Source of the DNA: Flammeovirgaceae bacterium UBA2338 | Lineage (GTDB): Bacteria; Bacteroidota; Bacteroidia; Cytophagales; Cyclobacteriaceae | Length of the DNA stretch: 19,542 bases | NCBI GenBank assembly: GCA_002344795.1 | Contig: DDUM01000010.1 | Span: 1-19,542, forward strand | Direction: 5' to 3' | Shown: piece after piece, positions 1-7,881 of the stretch | How positions within the stretch are numbered: the stretch's first letter is position 1 | Layout of the letters: each line of letters starts with the position of its first letter | Position numbers and translations under genes: made by a program | The notes under the pieces: generated by a model | What the model saw: the letters and a program-made list of their open reading frames with translations, nothing else | Databases searched by the model: none | What the model was told of the DNA's origin: nothing

Positions 1-2379
1 GGTGGAGGATTTTCCGTGGTTCCACTGGGTCCGTTTGACGAAGTATTTACCAACAGTGGGATCTATCGGGTTCGGCTCATCATCAGGGATAATATCACCT
101 CTTGCGAAACCATCGATGAGGTTGAGGTGCGTGTGTACGAAAACCCGGTTCCGCAATTCTCGGCAACAAGGGTTTGTGAGGGTGACGATACAAGTTTTAA
201 TGAATCCTCAACTTTAAATGCCATTAATGGAGAGGCAATTGTTTTATGGGAGTGGGACTTTGATTACGATGGGGTTACGTTTACCAAAGACCCTGCGTTC
301 GACAACCAAACCTCTTTCACCCGAAATTTAGGACTGGCCAATACCTATCAGGTAGCCCTTCAGGTGACCACCGATCAAATTGGCTGTAGTGATTTGTTAG
401 TAATTCCGGTGATTGTCGATCCTGTTCCAAATGCCTCCATCACGCCTGATGTACTGTCAGGGTGCAGTGTGCTTACGGTGACATTCGCCAATAATTCGGT
501 AGGAGGCCAGCCGGATGCGATTGACCGGTTTGAGTGGGAAGTAGATGAAAAACTGGGCTCGGGCTTTCAACTGGTGGCAACACAAGATCCATTGGATCCC
601 GGATTTACACCTTTCTACATCCACAATTTTGTAAACACCACAATGGCAAACCGACAATTCGATATGCGAATGCGTACGGTAACTGTTAATGGTTGCGATC
701 GCGTTTCAGCCATCTCCACAATCACTGTTTTTCCAGGAACGGAATCCGGATTTATATCCACTAATTATTCTCCGTTCAATGATAATTGCTCTCCCCAATC
801 GGTCAACTTCGCGGTGGATGCGCTTACGCAGTCTTTAGGTCCAACCGATTACAGATGGCGTGTCAGCGATACCGGAGGAATCATTTCTGAAACAAGCACC
901 GGAATAACACCTGCCTTTAGCTACAACTTTGTAAACAATACGCAGTCCATTAAGGATTACTTCATCACACTGATTACAACATTGCCATCGGGTTGCTTTG
1001 GCGATTCTACCCGAACCATTCGCATCAGCCCCAACCCAACTTCAAATTTTGATATCGATACGCTGCAATTCGACTGCGAACTGATGCGCCTGCAACTTGA
1101 GGCCAATCAAAAGGGGTTAGCCAACTACCATTGGACGGTGCGCGAAAATGGAATTGTTGTCTCTGATATCAATAGCATCAATGACGAGTTGAACTACGTA
1201 CTCAGCAGACCTGCATTTGGATCGGCTGATGTTACGGTTCAGTTTAATCTGGAAACAAGAAATTTTGCCAATTGCACCAGCCCCGTCAGCTCCGATGTAG
1301 TGGTAATACCTGCCCGTGACGATATAAACACCTCATTCACTGCATCACCCACCAGTCAATCATTGCCCAATGCTACCGTTACGATAGTAAATACAACCAA
1401 TCCCGGCCCATGGACATACGAATGGGATTTTGGAGATGGAAATACATCCATCGACCCTGGAGTTTCCTCTCATACGTATGCCACCTATGGCACCTACAAT
1501 ATTAAATTGACGGTAACCAACGGGGTGTGCGTGGAAACAGCCATGGAAACAATTACCATCCTGGCCATCCCTCCAATTGTAGATTTTTCTTACGATCCTG
1601 CTTCAGGGTGTGCGCCTCTTACAGTCAATTTTACCAACCTGTCCCAGTTTGCGGAACCCGATAAATACCAGTGGGAGTTTGGGCAGGGACAGGCGACTTC
1701 CAAAGCCATCAATCCTACCTACACCTATTTTGAGCCGGGCAAATACACGGTGTCGCTCTCGGCATCCAATGCCACAGGTACGGTGGTGAATGAAACCAAA
1801 GAAATGATCATTGAGGTTTTTCCAAGACCGAGCGCACAATTTGATATTAAACCCAAACTGTTATACATACCGGGTGGCATTCTTTATACAAAAAATCAAA
1901 GTCTGCAGGCAACCCACTACGAATGGGATTTTGGTGATGGTACGATTTCTCTTTCACCGCAACCCCAACACATCTATAGCGAAGTAGGTAAATATGATAT
2001 TCAGTTAATAGCCTATAATCAGTATGGATGTGCGGATACAACTAAGCTGGAGAGCATCGTCAACGTTGAAATTGGTGGACAAGTATTAATACCCAATGCG
2101 TTTTCACCAAACCTTTCCGGAGCAACAGGAGGAAATGATCCGAGCAATGGAAAAAATGATGTGTTCTTGCCCATTACCCGTGGTGTTGTGGAGTTCGAGA
2201 TGATGGTGTTCAACCGCTGGGGTGAATTGATGTTTAGAAGTACAGACCCCAACATAGGATGGGATGGATATTATAATGGAAAACTGTGTCAACAGGATGT
2301 GTACATGTATAAATTATCCGCCTTGTACGAAAATGGTGAACGGATAGTAAGAGTGGGGGACGTAAACCTGATACGATGA
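1..2379 (+). CDS. Secreted PKD-repeat protein with T9SS type B sorting domain (5' end outside window)
   Basis: Reading frame 1 is open from the first base, so the gene starts upstream; 792 codons and a TGA stop are visible. The visible part is a chain of Ig-like/PKD-type modules. Many begin with a Gly-Cys-x-Pro-Leu-Thr-Val-like strand, and three have clear PKD cores (W-D/E-F-G-D/Q-G near window codons 475, 558 and 642). The last ~95 residues, from I-P-N-A-F-S-P-N at codon ~697 through the V-F-N-R-W-G-E and W-D-G-Y-Y-N-G motifs, match the gliding-motility-associated (CHU_C, type B) C-terminal domain that directs export and surface attachment through the type IX secretion system. It is therefore a large exported adhesin-like surface protein. 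The stop overlaps the start of the PorP/SprF gene, the usual pairing for type B cargo. The ligand is not evident. Confidence 0.9.
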   Translation, partial: GGGFSVVPLGPFDEVFTNSGIYRVRLIIRDNITSCETIDEVEVRVYENPVPQFSATRVCEGDDTSFNESSTLNAINGEAIVLWEWDFDYDGVTFTKDPAFDNQTSFTRNLGLANTYQVALQVTTDQIGCSDLLVIPVIVDPVPNASITPDVLSGCSVLTVTFANNSVGGQPDAIDRFEWEVDEKLGSGFQLVATQDPLDPGFTPFYIHNFVNTTMANRQFDMRMRTVTVNGCDRVSAISTITVFPGTESGFISTNYSPFNDNCSPQSVNFAVDALTQSLGPTDYRWRVSDTGGIISETSTGITPAFSYNFVNNTQSIKDYFITLITTLPSGCFGDSTRTIRISPNPTSNFDIDTLQFDCELMRLQLEANQKGLANYHWTVRENGIVVSDINSINDELNYVLSRPAFGSADVTVQFNLETRNFANCTSPVSSDVVVIPARDDINTSFTASPTSQSLPNATVTIVNTTNPGPWTYEWDFGDGNTSIDPGVSSHTYATYGTYNIKLTVTNGVCVETAMETITILAIPPIVDFSYDPASGCAPLTVNFTNLSQFAEPDKYQWEFGQGQATSKAINPTYTYFEPGKYTVSLSASNATGTVVNETKEMIIEVFPRPSAQFDIKPKLLYIPGGILYTKNQSLQATHYEWDFGDGTISLSPQPQHIYSEVGKYDIQLIAYNQYGCADTTKLESIVNVEIGGQVLIPNAFSPNLSGATGGNDPSNGKNDVFLPITRGVVEFEMMVFNRWGELMFRSTDPNIGWDGYYNGKLCQQDVYMYKLSALYENGERIVRVGDVNLIR

Positions 2380-3392
2380 AAGGATATTTGCTGGTAGGGT
2401 GTTTGTTGTTGGTAAGCCTGGCGAAGGCGCAGGACCCTGAGTTTTCTCAATACTATGCTGCACCGCTTTATCTAAACCCAGCCTTCACCGGCACTACCAT
2501 GGATCATCGTTTTATGGCCAACTACAGAAACCAATGGCCAAACGTGGCCCGTGGTTATGAGTCCTATGCATTTTCCTACGATTACAATATGGATTATTAC
2601 AACAGTGGTGTAGGTTTTATGGCAGTAGTAGACAAAGCCGGAACCGCTGGCATGAAATCAAGTCAGTTTAATTTTCTGTATTCCTACAAGTGGAATGTGA
2701 GTGACAAATGGGTGATTTCTTCCGGACTTAATTTTGGGTATGCGTTCAGAAGTATAGATTTTAATAAACTTTTATTCGGTGATCAACTTCAATTTGATGG
2801 GGGAGGGTCGATACCCAGTGATGACCCGGCTCTTTTTAATTTGGGCAACGCCAGCTATTTTGATTTCAACGCTGGAATGTTGGCGTATAACAAAACATTT
2901 TGGTTGGGATTTGCTTCCAGCCATATCAATCAGCCGAACCGTTCGCTATTAAACGAAGAAGCAAATATCCCAATCAAAACCACCATACATGGGGGTATTC
3001 GTATTCCTCTCTATTGGGGACCGTTCAAAAGAGATCATATTTCAGTATTGTCTCCTTCCTTTGTTTACAAAAACCAGGGCAACTTTAGTCAGTTGGATGT
3101 GGGCGCCTATTTTTTATACGATCCTATCGCCCTGGGACTTTGGTACAGGGGCATTCCGGTGAAACAGAATGTGAAAGACAACATCAGCCAGGATGCGGTG
3201 GTGGTAATTCTAGGGTTTCAATTCGAAAAAGTGGAAATCGCTTATGGATATGATTTTACAGTGTCTGAATTAGGTCCGATTTCAGGGGGCACCCATGAGG
3301 TTTCCCTCCAATACAAACTGGATATCCGCTCGGGTTCCAAAACAAAGAAAAAGCAGAAGTACATTCCCTGCCCCACTTTTAACAAAAAGTAA
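2376..3392 (+). CDS. PorP/SprF family type IX secretion system membrane protein
   Basis: 338 residues, the usual length for the family. The start overlaps the preceding stop (ATGA), implying translational coupling in one operon. An N-terminal signal peptide (hydrophobic residues ~4-16, cleavage after A-K-A before Q-D-P) precedes the family signature Q-D-P-E-F-S-Q-Y-Y ... Y-L-N-P-A-F-T-G-T. The rest is rich in alternating aromatic/polar strands (e.g. F-N-F-L-Y-S-Y-K-W) that predict an outer-membrane beta-barrel. Family knowledge: SprF is needed for secretion of the adhesin SprB in Flavobacterium, and PorP-type partners are typically encoded directly downstream of type B sorting-domain cargo, as here. 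It is probably dedicated to the upstream PKD protein. It is a cargo-specific paralogue rather than necessarily the core PorP. Confidence 0.9.
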   Translation: MKGYLLVGCLLLVSLAKAQDPEFSQYYAAPLYLNPAFTGTTMDHRFMANYRNQWPNVARGYESYAFSYDYNMDYYNSGVGFMAVVDKAGTAGMKSSQFNFLYSYKWNVSDKWVISSGLNFGYAFRSIDFNKLLFGDQLQFDGGGSIPSDDPALFNLGNASYFDFNAGMLAYNKTFWLGFASSHINQPNRSLLNEEANIPIKTTIHGGIRIPLYWGPFKRDHISVLSPSFVYKNQGNFSQLDVGAYFLYDPIALGLWYRGIPVKQNVKDNISQDAVVVILGFQFEKVEIAYGYDFTVSELGPISGGTHEVSLQYKLDIRSGSKTKKKQKYIPCPTFNKK

Positions 3393-3410
3393 TCGCTTCT
3401 CTTATTGACG

Positions 3411-3425
3411 ATCCTGCATCAGGAT
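3411..3425. terminator. Small perfect hairpin after the porP/sprF-like gene, possible weak terminator
   Basis: ATCCTG and CAGGAT flank a 3-nt loop, 18 bp after the stop of the porP/sprF-like gene. No T-run follows on either strand, so an intrinsic terminator is uncertain; it could instead be a 3'-end stabilising hairpin. Confidence 0.3.
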
Positions 3426-3459
3426 TGCGTAAAAGCCCTTCATTGTTGCCCTAAAACCT

Positions 3460-3467
3460 TAACTTTG
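3460..3467 (+). promoter_or_regulatory. Putative -7 promoter element (TAnnTTTG) for the CCA gene
   Basis: TAACTTTG matches the Bacteroidota -7 consensus and lies 25 nt before the start codon, giving a predicted leader of about 20 nt. No good TTTG at the expected upstream spacing is visible, so only half of the promoter is supported. Confidence 0.45.
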
Positions 3468-3492
3468 CAGCTTGTTTGCTTTTGATTAAGGT

Positions 3493-4908
3493 ATGAATTT
3501 TTCTTCCGAACTAGATAATAATCAGGTATTTACCACAATAGGAAAGGCTGCCGACAGGCTGGGGGTGGCATGCTACGTGGTGGGTGGCTACGTTCGGGAC
3601 CTTATCATGAAAAGACCTAGCAAGGATGTGGATTTTGTTTGTGTGGGGAGCGGGATAGCCCTCGCTCAGGAAGTAGCCAGGTCACTGGGTGGACTACGGG
3701 TAACTATTTTTAAAAATTTTGGCACAGCAAGAATTGATTGGGATGGATTTGAACTGGAATTTGTGGGAGCCAGGAAAGAGTCTTACAGGGAAGATTCGAG
3801 AAAACCGTTGGTGGAGGACGGTACGCTGGAGGACGATCAGAACCGGAGGGATTTTACCATCAATGCCATGGCCATAAGTTTGAATGCCGGCAGTTGGGGA
3901 ATGTTGGTTGATCCTTTTGATGGAATGACCGACATAAAGAAAAAAATCATACGTACTCCACAGGCTCCTGAAATCACTTTTTCTGATGACCCTCTGCGGA
4001 TGATGCGGGCCATCCGATTTGCAGCACAACTGAATTTCGACATTGAAGCTTCAACATTTGAGGCCATTGGCACCAACGCTTCGAGGTTGAAAATCGTTTC
4101 GATGGAGAGGATAATCGATGAGTTGAATAAAATAATCCTTACCCCAAAACCTTCCTATGGATTTAAACTGCTTTTTCACAGTGGTTTATTGAAGGAGTTT
4201 TTTCCTGAAATGGAGGAGTTGCATGGCGTGGAGAACATTGATAACAAAGGACATAAGGATAACTTTTATCACACGCTTCAGGTGCTTGACAACACGGCCA
4301 AAACATCAGAAGATTTGTGGTTGCGTTGGGCTGCCATCCTCCACGACATTGCCAAACCGGCCACCAAGCGATTTGATAAAGTACACGGCTGGACTTTTCA
4401 TGGTCATGAGGACAAAGGGGCGCGAATGGTGCCCAAAATTTTTCGCAGATTAAAACTGCCCCTGGATGAAAGGATGCTTTTTGTTCAGAAACTGGTTCGT
4501 TTACACCTTCGCCCCATTGCATTGGCCAAAGCGGTGACTGACTCTGCTATTCGCAGATTGTTATTTGATGCAGGGGAGGATATAGAAGCGCTCATGCTTT
4601 TGTGCCGTGCTGACATTACATCCAAGAACGATGAAAAGGTAGCGAAGTATCTTAAGAATTTTGACCTGGTGGAAGAAAGGATGGGTGCTGTGGAGGAAAA
4701 GGATAAGGTGCGCAACTTCCAACCCCCCATTAAAGGGGATGAAATAATAGAATTATTTAATATTCCGGCCGGCCCGATTGTGGGTGAAATAAAAGAACAA
4801 ATAAAAGATGCGATATTGGATGGCGAAATTGAAAATGACAAAGAACAGGCCTTCCAGCTGATGTTGAAAATTGCAGAGAAAAAAGGATTGAACAGAATAA
4901 ATAAATAA
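3493..4908 (+). CDS. CCA tRNA nucleotidyltransferase with HD domain
   Basis: 471 residues. Adds or repairs the 3'-terminal CCA of tRNAs from CTP and ATP in the cytoplasm. The class II polymerase-beta-like head has G-G-Y-V-R-D (31-36), the catalytic D45-x-D47 pair, R-R-D-x-x-x-N-A (118-125) for nucleotide selection, and the D-P-L-R-M-M-R-A-I-R-F motif. An HD domain follows with I-L-H-D-I-A-K-P (H284-D285) and a later H-G-H-E-D-K-G motif, as in the longer bacterial CCA enzymes that carry metal-dependent phosphohydrolase activity. The ATG start gives a complete head domain, and a putative promoter lies 25 nt upstream. The next gene starts 7 nt after the stop, suggesting co-transcription. Bacteroidota usually have a single CCA-type enzyme of this kind, so the full CCA-adding assignment is preferred over the split A- or CC-adding forms. 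Confidence 0.93.
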   Translation: MNFSSELDNNQVFTTIGKAADRLGVACYVVGGYVRDLIMKRPSKDVDFVCVGSGIALAQEVARSLGGLRVTIFKNFGTARIDWDGFELEFVGARKESYREDSRKPLVEDGTLEDDQNRRDFTINAMAISLNAGSWGMLVDPFDGMTDIKKKIIRTPQAPEITFSDDPLRMMRAIRFAAQLNFDIEASTFEAIGTNASRLKIVSMERIIDELNKIILTPKPSYGFKLLFHSGLLKEFFPEMEELHGVENIDNKGHKDNFYHTLQVLDNTAKTSEDLWLRWAAILHDIAKPATKRFDKVHGWTFHGHEDKGARMVPKIFRRLKLPLDERMLFVQKLVRLHLRPIALAKAVTDSAIRRLLFDAGEDIEALMLLCRADITSKNDEKVAKYLKNFDLVEERMGAVEEKDKVRNFQPPIKGDEIIELFNIPAGPIVGEIKEQIKDAILDGEIENDKEQAFQLMLKIAEKKGLNRINK

Positions 4909-4915
4909 GAATAAA

Positions 4916-5683
4916 ATGAGACTAGTAAAATGGGTTGTGCTTTTTATAATGCTCTTTGGGTGGGTGGATGCAAGCGCCCAAAGAAAAAAGAAGAACACAA
5001 TAGAAAACGAAGAAAAACCAGCTGAAGTAACTCCTCCGGTAGAGGCTAAACCAGCGGCCAAAACAATTGATCCATTATTGCAACATTTTTATAAGAAATA
5101 CGCTTTGGCATCGCGCTGGAATGATCCACAGGTAGCGAAAGATGTGCTTTACGATATGATTGCCATGAACCCTGAGTCGGATTCAATTATTTTCAACCTG
5201 GCTTATTTTTATTATGAAAACAGGCAGTATGCCTCGGCAACACTGGTGAGTCAGGAGTTATTGGCGAGAGATGCCAAAAACCTGGACTACCTGGAACTGT
5301 CTGCTGCCTCATTTGAAGCATTGGGAATATTGGATCGATCATTACAAAATTATGAGACCTTGTACTTGCTCTCTAACAGTACCCTTACACTTTATAAAAT
5401 TGCCTTTATGCAATTCGATCTGAAGCGTTATGAAGAGTCCTTGACGAACGTAGACATTCTCCTTAGTAAGCCGGATATAGAGACATACGACATTGGGTTC
5501 AATGATAGCAACAACAAACAAAAGGACTTTCCTATGAAATTGGCTATTTTGAACCTTAAAGGTTTAAACCTGCAGGCGAAAGGAGATAAGGCCGGAGCAA
5601 AGAAGATTTTTGAAGACATTATCAAAGAAACTCCGGATTTCCAGCCTGCAATTTCAAATTTAGCCGAATTGAATAAGGGGTAG
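4916..5683 (+). CDS. Secreted/periplasmic tetratricopeptide-repeat protein
   Basis: 255 residues. The N-terminus is a signal peptide: R-L-V-K then a hydrophobic core, with predicted cleavage near A-S-A-Q (~21-24). A charged, Pro/Ala/Lys-rich linker (~25-55) follows. From about residue 60 to the end there are helical hairpins of TPR type, with recognisable units around N-L-A-Y-F-Y-Y-E-N-R-Q-Y, L-E-L-S-A-A-S-F-E-A-L-G and L-K-G-L-N-L-Q-A-K-G-D-K. It is probably a periplasmic scaffold or adaptor; no catalytic motif is visible. It begins 7 nt after the CCA gene with no separate promoter seen, so it is likely co-transcribed, although no functional link to tRNA maturation is apparent. The partner is unknown. 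Confidence 0.8.
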   Translation: MRLVKWVVLFIMLFGWVDASAQRKKKNTIENEEKPAEVTPPVEAKPAAKTIDPLLQHFYKKYALASRWNDPQVAKDVLYDMIAMNPESDSIIFNLAYFYYENRQYASATLVSQELLARDAKNLDYLELSAASFEALGILDRSLQNYETLYLLSNSTLTLYKIAFMQFDLKRYEESLTNVDILLSKPDIETYDIGFNDSNNKQKDFPMKLAILNLKGLNLQAKGDKAGAKKIFEDIIKETPDFQPAISNLAELNKG

Positions 5684-5725
5684 ATGCAACCCTTTCAGTT
5701 GAGGCTGGTCATTGGATACGAGTTA

Positions 5726-5733
5726 TAACTTTG
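5726..5733 (+). promoter_or_regulatory. Putative -7 element (TAnnTTTG) at the sigma-factor gene
   Basis: TAACTTTG matches the Bacteroidota -7 consensus. The nearest upstream TTG (5699-5701) is 24 nt away, slightly beyond the usual spacing. The element ends only 1 nt before the apparent TTG start codon of the sigma gene, which conflicts with that start if transcription begins here. Confidence 0.4.
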
Positions 5734-5734
5734 T

Positions 5735-6277
5735 TTGGAGGCCCATACTGAACATATTCATACCGATATTATAGAAAAATGCCTCCAGGGAGACAGAGGG
5801 GCGTATTATGACCTGTATAAGCAATACAGTCGCAGTATGTATAACGTAGCATACAGGATTGTGCATGATGAGGATGAGGCGCAGGATGTGCTTCAGGAAG
5901 GTTTTATTAGTGCTTTTAGAAACTTAAAGCATTATCGGGGTGATGCCACGTTTGGTGCCTGGTTGAAACGAATAGTGGTGAATAAGGCCATCAACGCGGT
6001 AAAGAAGAAAAAAATGGATCGGTTTCCGGAGGATGGGCATCTGGAAATACCGGAAGAGACGGTGGATGAATTTCAGGATTTTCCTTTTACGGTGGAAAAG
6101 GTGAGAAATGCCATGGACAGACTACCCGATGGATACAGAATGGTGCTCTCCCTTTATTTGTTGGAAGGGTACGATCATGGAGAAATTGCCGAAATATTGG
6201 GGATTACAGAATCCACTTCAAAATCGCAATTTAACAGATCGAAAAAGAAGTTAAGGGAGCTGCTGGAAAATGGTTGA
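5735..6277 (+). CDS. RNA polymerase ECF-type sigma-70 factor
   Basis: About 180 residues from a TTG start. Region 2 (roughly 13-80) contains L-Q-G-D-R-G-A-Y-Y-D-L-Y, then D-E-D-E-A-Q-D-V-L-Q-E-G-F-I-S-A-F and F-G-A-W-L-K-R-I, which bind core RNA polymerase and the -10 region. Region 4 (roughly 115-175) contains L-P-D-G-Y-R-M-V-L-S-L-Y-L-L-E-G-Y and the helix-turn-helix E-I-A-E-I-L-G-I-T-E-S-T-S-K-S-Q. There is no region 3, as expected for extracytoplasmic-function factors. The start is uncertain: a stop at 5726-5728 bounds the frame, TTG at 5735 is the only conventional start before the conserved domain, and a -7-like element abuts it. The next gene, a single-pass membrane protein 45 nt downstream, sits where the cognate anti-sigma factor is normally found. 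The regulon is unknown. Confidence 0.9.
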   Translation: MEAHTEHIHTDIIEKCLQGDRGAYYDLYKQYSRSMYNVAYRIVHDEDEAQDVLQEGFISAFRNLKHYRGDATFGAWLKRIVVNKAINAVKKKKMDRFPEDGHLEIPEETVDEFQDFPFTVEKVRNAMDRLPDGYRMVLSLYLLEGYDHGEIAEILGITESTSKSQFNRSKKKLRELLENG

Positions 6278-6322
6278 ATTAGAAAATAGAATTGAAGATG
6301 GGGTGGATAAACAATAATTAAA

Positions 6323-6859
6323 ATGAAAGACTCACTCAGGGAATTTATTGATAAAAACAGAGAGGGCTTCGACCACAAGCACCCAAAAGACAGTGCATGG
6401 AAGACAATCTCAGACGCACTTCCTCAGATGAAACACGTGTCGCTGTGGAATTCGGTGATGGTGTGGAGGGCTGCTGCTGTATTGTTTATGGGGTTGTCTG
6501 CTTTTCTGCTGTTGAATAACGTAAACAAAAGGGCTGCATCAGCATCAGAAAAAATAAGTCAGGTTCAGCTTCAGGGAGAGTTCCAGGATGTGGAGTCTTT
6601 TTATAGCGATGAGATTGCTAAAAAGGTGGCTTTGATTGACGATTTCGGAGGTTCATTTGTAGGCGATGAATTTACGCAGGACTTTGAAAAACTGGACGCC
6701 ATGTATCAGGTGCTCCGCGACCAGTTGAAAACCGATCCGAGTGAGAAAGTAAGGGATGCACTCATTTTAAATATTTTGGTGCGGATCGATTTGCTCAATC
6801 AACAAATCAAAAGACTCGAAGACAGAAAGACAGAAAAGAAGACGGACGCGTCAACATAA
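6323..6859 (+). CDS. Single-pass membrane protein, candidate anti-sigma factor
   Basis: 178 residues. The N-terminal ~45 residues are cytoplasmic-type and charged (E-F-I-D-K-N-R-E-G-F-D, then a Trp at a position seen in small Bacteroidota anti-sigma proteins). A transmembrane segment spans ~46-64 (M-V-W-R-A-A-A-V-L-F-M-G-L-S-A-F). The remaining ~110 residues would lie in the periplasm and form long amphipathic helices ending in a Lys/Glu/Asp-rich tail. Its position directly after an ECF sigma gene and its topology suggest a membrane-bound regulator that sequesters that sigma factor. No ZAS zinc motif (H-x3-C-x2-C) is present, so the assignment rests on context. The TAA stop is shared with the first bases of the repeat array, so the native C-terminus may have been changed when the array formed. 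Confidence 0.65.
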   Translation: MKDSLREFIDKNREGFDHKHPKDSAWKTISDALPQMKHVSLWNSVMVWRAAAVLFMGLSAFLLLNNVNKRAASASEKISQVQLQGEFQDVESFYSDEIAKKVALIDDFGGSFVGDEFTQDFEKLDAMYQVLRDQLKTDPSEKVRDALILNILVRIDLLNQQIKRLEDRKTEKKTDAST

Positions 6860-6951
6860 AGCTGGCGCGCGTGTTGTGGGCTGGGTTTAAGGGGCGGCTC
6901 ATGCGTGACTTGGGTAAATCTATAATCTTAGCTTTTTCCTTCGCGCCCTTT
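6857..6951. repeat. GC-rich element, copy 1
   Basis: Begins with the common TAAAGCTGGCGCG end and closes with CGCGCCCTTT. These ends are complementary apart from a 2-nt bulge (AAAG-CT-GGCGCG against CGCGCC-CTTT). It supplies the TAA stop of the upstream gene. The central TCACGCGTGA palindrome is altered here (CATGCGTGA). The downstream flank lacks about 11 bp present in the other copies. Confidence 0.9.
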
Positions 6952-6992
6952 GCGTGAAACAAAAAGACCACTTACCCAGAATGCACTTTATC

Positions 6993-7132
6993 CTAAAAAT
7001 CATCATCACTTTTCAATTCGAATTCTTCCACAGCAGAATCAAAGATTTTAGAGTTCTCGCATTTGATGACGCGAGCAGGGTATTTTTTAATCAACCCGTA
7101 ACTGTGGGTAGCCATCAGTACTGCGGTACCGC
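6993..7132 (-). pseudogene. Truncated ftsE 3' end, fragment 1 (140 bp)
   Basis: Matches the last 140 bp of the ftsE-like gene (8029-8168) including the stop. It differs by four bases in a 12-nt stretch, which read as I-K-K-Y-P-A-R-V instead of I-K-K-F-P-A-R-V with two synonymous changes. It is followed by two extra C residues (7133-7134) before the next element. Confidence 0.9.
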
Positions 7133-7134
7133 CC

Positions 7135-7230
7135 TAAAGCTGGCGCGCGTGTTGTGGGCTGGGTTTAAGGGGCGGCTCACGCGTGACTTGGGTAAATCTA
7201 TAATCTTAGCGTTTTTCCTTCGCGTCCTTT
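7135..7230. repeat. GC-rich element, copy 2
   Basis: The same element with one extra base (GCGTTTTT instead of GCTTTTT) and T for C in the right inverted-repeat arm (CGCGTCCTTT). The central TCACGCGTGA palindrome is intact. Confidence 0.9.
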
Positions 7231-7281
7231 GCGTGAAACAATAACGACCACTTACCAACAAATAGAAAAAACCACTTCATC

Positions 7282-7400
7282 CTAAAAATCATCATCACTT
7301 TTCAATTCGAATTCTTCTACAGCAGAATCAAAGATTTTAGAGTTCTCGCATTTGATGACACGAGCCGGAAATTTTTTAATCAGCCCGTAACTGTGGGTAG
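7282..7400 (-). pseudogene. Truncated ftsE 3' end, fragment 2 (119 bp)
   Basis: Matches gene positions 8029-8147. It differs by GTG to GTA (Val) and TTG to CTG (Leu), both synonymous in the native frame. It joins the next element directly, with no extra bases. Confidence 0.9.
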
Positions 7401-7495
7401 TAAAGCTGGCGCGCGTGTTGTGGGCTGGGTTTAAGGGGCGGCTCACGCGTGACTTGGGTAAATCTATAATCTTAGCTTTTTCCTTCGCGCCCTTT
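7401..7495. repeat. GC-rich element, copy 3
   Basis: Matches copy 1 except that the central TCACGCGTGA palindrome is intact. The right arm is CGCGCCCTTT, giving the best pairing with the left end. Confidence 0.9.
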
Positions 7496-7546
7496 GCGTG
7501 AAACAAAAAGACCACTTACCCAACAAATAGAAAAAAGCACTTCATC

Positions 7547-7644
7547 CTAAAAATCATCATCACTTTTCAATTCGAATTCTTCTACAGCAGAATCAAAGAT
7601 TTTAGAGTTCTCGCATTTGATGACGCGAGCAGGGTATTTTTTAA
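7547..7644 (-). pseudogene. Truncated ftsE 3' end, fragment 3 (98 bp)
   Basis: Matches gene positions 8029-8126. It carries the Phe-to-Tyr/synonymous block seen in fragment 1 and the GTA codon seen in fragment 2, so it is a mosaic of the two. Two extra C residues (7645-7646) precede the next element. Confidence 0.9.
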
Positions 7645-7646
7645 CC

Positions 7647-7741
7647 TAAAGCTGGCGCGCGTGTTGTGGGCTGGGTTTAAGGGGCGGCTCACGCGTGACT
7701 TGGGTAAATCTATAATCTTAGCTTTTTCCTTCGCGCCCTTT
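7647..7741. repeat. GC-rich element, copy 4
   Basis: Identical to copy 3 across the 95-bp core; the flank reads AACAATAAAG as in copy 5, instead of AACAAAAAG as in copies 1 and 3. Confidence 0.9.
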
Positions 7742-7793
7742 GCGTGAAACAATAAAGACCACTTACCCAACAAATAGAAAAAAGCACTTTATC

Positions 7794-7877
7794 CTAAAAA
7801 TCATCATCACTTTTCAATTCGAATTCTTCCTCTTCCACAGCAGAATCAAAGATTTTAGAGTTCTCGCATTTGATGAC
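7794..7877 (-). pseudogene. Truncated ftsE 3' end, fragment 4 (84 bp)
   Basis: Matches gene positions 8029-8105 or 8106, with a 6-bp in-frame insertion that adds two Glu codons to the acidic tail (V-E-E-E-E-F instead of V-E-E-F). A run of five C residues (7877-7881) separates it from the next element; the first may be native. Confidence 0.9.
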
Positions 7878-7881
7878 CCCC

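Noticed and set aside
4163..4522. 119-aa minus-strand ORF inside the CCA gene
   Set aside because: It is a shadow of a well-supported coding region; it lacks any domain and is Cys/Trp-rich in the way typical of antisense frames.
6270..6317. 15-codon ORF overlapping the sigma-factor stop and ending 5 nt before the next gene
   Set aside because: It could act in translational coupling, but it is too short to support as a gene and has no recognisable features.
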